A stretch of 64,000 nucleotides of DNA from Parasponia andersonii (Eukaryota > Streptophyta > Magnoliopsida > Rosales > Cannabaceae): assembly GCA_002914805.1 (NCBI GenBank), contig JXTB01000290.1, positions 429,839 through 493,838 of the forward strand, in the 5' to 3' direction. The position numbers were made by a program, and so were the translations under genes. Positions 60,613 to 64,000 of this stretch are shown here, piece after piece. Within the stretch, counting starts at the first letter, position 1; the number at the start of each line of letters is the position of its first letter. The notes below the pieces were generated by a model. The model was not told where the DNA came from, searched no databases, and saw nothing but the letters and a program-made list of their open reading frames with translations.

Positions 60613-63600
60613 TCAGACTCCAGGAATCGGGAATTGGGTTGTAAGAGCTTCAACTCTTGTTTGCAGATCTAAGACCCTACCCAACAAAGGGAAATCGGGT
60701 GAGGTAACAAACTTCAAGAAGTCCTGGAGCTTTGAACCCGAAACTGATTTTTTGGCATCATGGGTTATCTCCACACCCTCGTGAATGAAGTCTGCAATTG
60801 CTACGAACTCTTTCTCTGTGAATCCCCTTGTTGTCATTGCAGGCGATCCAATTCGAATACCGCCTGGCACGAGGGCACTCTTATCGCCTTTTCAATTTGA
60901 ACATTGGCAAGTGTAAGTTGACATGAAGAGTATGAGAAGCAAAGTAATTAACATAAAGTCAATAAACCAACAACAGGGAAGGAAAAGAGAGTGGAGAATA
61001 GGACAACGAAACTAGACTTACCAGGTACTGAGTTCTTGTTGAGGGTGATTGATGCCATGTCCAGAATTTTCTCCACCCGAGCTCCATCCAAACCCTGTTG
61101 AATAAAGAAGCGGTTGATTCAATTATAAATTTACTAACGACTAGACGGCCAGAATTACTGGGGCAACATAAATTTGGGCTTGATATCTCCAAGTACCATA
61201 AAGAGAGTACGAAACATTAAAACACAAGTTCTTGAATAAGCAGCAACTACCAGCACAAAGACTAAAAAGAAAGAGAATTAGAAAAAAGAAACTTACTAAA
61301 GGCCTCAGATCCACAAGAACCAAGTGGTTATCACTTCCACCAGAAACCAGTTTGTATCCCAATTCCATCAATCGACTGGCAAGAGCTCTACAATTTGAGA
61401 CCACCTATGGGACAAATAAACCATAATGAATTAGGGAATGCCAGGACCAGGTTTAAATTAAAAACGGAAACTGCAGTACATTCTTCTGGTAAGCCTTAAA
61501 CTCTGGTGATTGTGCATATTTCAAGCAAACTGCAAGTCCTCCGATAGTGTGGTTGTGAGGACCACCCTGCATAAACAACCAAAGGCTTTTTACTATATAC
61601 CCATGGTTAACAAAATTATCAGATTTGTTATTATGCCACAGACAATACAAACCTGTAGACCCGGAAATACAGCATTGTTAATTGCAGATTCTAGATCAAC
61701 TCCAAGAACAGGGTCCTTCCTGAAGAAAATCATGCCACCTCTTGGACCTCTTAAAGACTGAGTACAAATTTCAACTTTGTCAGCACATTTCAGTTGTACA
61801 TAACCATAGAGAAAGCATATACGTTACCAAAATGAGGAGATTTTGAATAAAGAACAAAAATCATTTTCCACTGCAAAGAACCATCAGAAGAAAATCATAT
61901 TTCCACGTTTTGCATTTATATCAAAAGACACCAATCCGTAGACCTAAAACAAAGCACAAAGTTTATTTGCCAAAATAAAGCATGTATAAGATCTCCCGAT
62001 GTACCTTGTGTGTTGTAGTAGTCACAATATCACAGTATTCAAAAGGATCTGCAACCACAGATGCTGCTACAAGTCCACTAATGTGAGCCATATCCATCAT
62101 GAGGAAAGCACCAACAGAGTCCGCAATCTTCCAAAGCACATCAGACGCAATCAGTAATTTATCAAACCAGGAACCAATTTTGTGATGTAAAGAAGATATA
62201 TTATTTAAGTAGGAGCAAGTGAAACTAGATAACAAAATTCTAACCTTCCTCATCCGAGGATAGTCAAAATCTCGAGGATAAGCACTAGCACCAGCAATAA
62301 TAAGTTTTGGTCGAAAGAGAGTGGCTGTTTTCTCAAGCATATCATAGTCAACAAGACCTATTTCAAATTTAAAAAAAATTAACACCACCCATCAAGCCAA
62401 ATGATAAACTAATCCATTCCCCAAAAAAAAAAAATCAGTGGAATTACCACATATCAAATTACAAAAGAAAAATATAATAAACACCTGTTGATTCGTCAAG
62501 TCGATAAGGCATGGACTCGAAATAAATTGATGTGCCAGAAACTCGTCTTTTTGGCGTCATGAATCCATGAGACAAGTGCCCTCCATGAGGCAAGTCCAAA
62601 CCCTGCGTTAAATGCAAATATTAGTGCAATGCAAGCATCTAAAAACACCACCACCCCCACCCAAAAGGGGGAAAAAAAACGAAAAACTTACAAGAAAATT
62701 AAGACAACTTCAAAAAAACAACTCACCATTATTCGGTCATGTGGATTAAGAACTGCAGTGTAAACCTCAAAATTAGCAGGCGAACCAGACAATGGCTGAA
62801 CATTAACACCCCACTTCTCTGAATTCAACTGAAAAGCATCTAAGGCCCTCTTTTGGCAGAGAATTTCGAGCTCATCAATAAACTCATTGCCCCCATAGTA
62901 TCTGACACGTATAATACAACTAGAAAGCTAAAACCCACCATAGAAAACAAAACCGCAAGTTTCTTTAACTGGACCAACTCCAAGTTAAGCTCACCTTTTA
63001 CCAGGTAACCCTTCAGAGTACTTGTTCGTTAGACAAGACCCTACCGCCTCCATTACCGCTCGATAAGTAAAATTCTCTGAAGCGATAAGCTCAAGGCTCT
63101 TGAACTGACGTTGCTTCTCCTTATCAACGATTTCACGCACCTCGGGATCAGCCTCACTTAGGCCATAATCTACGAAGATGCTTCCATCACCTGCATTAAA
63201 CAACATGCATATAATCCTTTTTCAAATTATGCTCCGAAAAGGGTACCGAGGAAATAAGGGCCTGTGCGGCATGTCATTCGGAAATAGAGCTTTCAAGTAA
63301 TAGGACAACACCGAAAAACAAGGACAAGATACAGTTTTTTCAATATGGGAAAAATTTGTTGGTTACTGTATTTTTCAGTCATTTTCATAGTTTGAAAACA
63401 AAGATATAACCAAGTTTTTTGGATACTTTTATGTGGCTGAAATGAACATTTTTATGGTTTCTAAAATTCTTGAGTTTTCAAGCAGTGTCCGAGAATCGTA
63501 CTGTAAGAAATTTTATAAGAAACGATTTTTTTTTTCTTTGAAAGGTATAAGAAAGGAATTTTGACAAAATCAAAATTGATTAAGTTGAGTTACCGGTGAG

Positions 63601-63813
63601 TTGAGGCGCTGGAACAGAGACGGAGGAGGGAGGTCGGCCTGTAACCAAGCTTCCTTCGACATGGGAGACCCTGCAAGGCTTCAAAGAGTCGTAGAGCTTT
63701 ATTTGATGTGGGAATCCATTTATGGCGAAACCCTTTGGGGGAAAAGCGGTTCCTTTGCTCCACATCGGCTGTTGGAGTGAACCCGTTAAGGCAGCTCCAT
63801 TACAGGCCTGCAT
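60613..63813 (-). CDS. SHM3: serine hydroxymethyltransferase, plastid type (SHM3-like)
   Basis: This pyridoxal-phosphate enzyme interconverts serine plus tetrahydrofolate and glycine plus methylene-tetrahydrofolate, supplying one-carbon units. Exons by GT/AG: 63594-63813, 62995-63190, 62727-62901, 62485-62602, 62245-62357, 62005-62127, 61653-61757, 61480-61566, 61297-61404, 61022-61094 and 60613-60887; 1593 nt, 530 residues. The N-terminal 70 residues ([18 protein letters not shown]...) are Ser- and basic-rich with few acids, a plastid transit peptide like that of Arabidopsis SHM3. The mature part begins near [12 protein letters not shown]. Conserved words: [46 protein letters not shown] with the PLP-binding Lys as residue 315 (last codon of exon 6), [22 protein letters not shown] and [14 protein letters not shown]. 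No break is seen. Confidence 0.96.
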
Positions 63814-63956
63814 GTTGGTGGAGATGGAGGAGAGAGAGAGAGATACAAAGAGAGGAGGGTCCAGAGACGGATTCGGCGCGCAAGTGAACGAGGAGCTCGC
63901 GAGGGAGAGACTAAAGAGTGGGAAAGCGCAGAACTGATGATGACCGAGGGTTTTAC

Positions 63957-64000
<44 letters not shown>
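63814..64000. other. SHMT leader/promoter side and terminal poly-T run
   Basis: This holds the 5' untranslated side of SHMT, with a GA-rich stretch (63826-63850). From about 63959 to the end every base is T, about 42 in a row. The run continues to the window edge, so its true length is unknown; it may be a real homopolymer or a sequencing or assembly edge. Confidence 0.6.

Noticed and set aside
1-64000. tRNA or rRNA genes
   Set aside because: I looked for TGGTTCAATCC/GGTTCGAATCC-like arms and rRNA words and found none beyond the primer binding sites of the elements.
1-64000. A host gene cluster linking YSL, RHL1 and SHMT in one pathway
   Set aside because: The families act in different processes, lie on different strands and are separated by large element blocks; no shared regulation is visible.

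Overview
This window is nuclear DNA from a flowering plant, most likely a eudicot; I cannot name the species. The evidence is intron-rich genes whose products read as plant families (a Yellow Stripe-Like metal-chelate transporter, the nuclear protein ROOT HAIRLESS 1 and a plastid-type serine hydroxymethyltransferase), AT-rich spacers, and large plant-type LTR retrotransposons. There is no sign of a bacterial or organellar segment.

Layout. (1) 1-12198 is the 3' nine-tenths or so of a Ty3/Gypsy element of the Tat lineage on the + strand. It shows gag, protease, reverse transcriptase, RNase H, a second archaeal-type RNase H and integrase, then two tandem-repeat blocks, an antisense accessory gene region and the 3' LTR. 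(2) 14771-19121 is an apparently complete six-exon YSL gene (+), coding for 702 residues. (3) 19823-20349 is a 527-bp non-autonomous element with long inverted ends, followed by a worn copia relic and a dead L1-type LINE, both on the minus strand, to about 27.1 kb. (4) 28109-39503 is RHL1 (-), with twelve exons that join in frame into 432 residues. Its second intron is 6.3 kb because a 5.1-kb copia element (33362-38455, with LTRs and a matching 5-bp target duplication) sits in it in antisense orientation. (5) 39504-43504 is AT-rich spacer with foldback repeats. (6) 43505-56204 is a second Tat element of the same family, on the minus strand, with both LTRs. (7) 56205-60612 is spacer with repeats and two tandem MITE-like copies inside a TA microsatellite. 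(8) 60613-63813 is a complete eleven-exon plastid-type SHMT gene (-) coding for 530 residues. The window ends in a poly-T run.

How it works together. The three host genes are unrelated in pathway: metal-chelate transport, endoreduplication/topoisomerase VI, and one-carbon metabolism. They are ordinary neighbours, not a cluster. Roughly half of the window is transposable elements. The two Tat copies lie in opposite orientations and bracket a 31-kb island holding YSL and RHL1. All exon joins were worked out by eye from GT/AG sites, frame and recalled family sequences. The three exon sums divide exactly by three, which supports them.

I did not find a convincing new biological system. The most interesting points are the antisense, apparently spliced accessory gene shared by both Tat copies, their satellite-like tandem repeats, the inverted duplication at 7.1-8.2 kb, and the retroelement inside RHL1.
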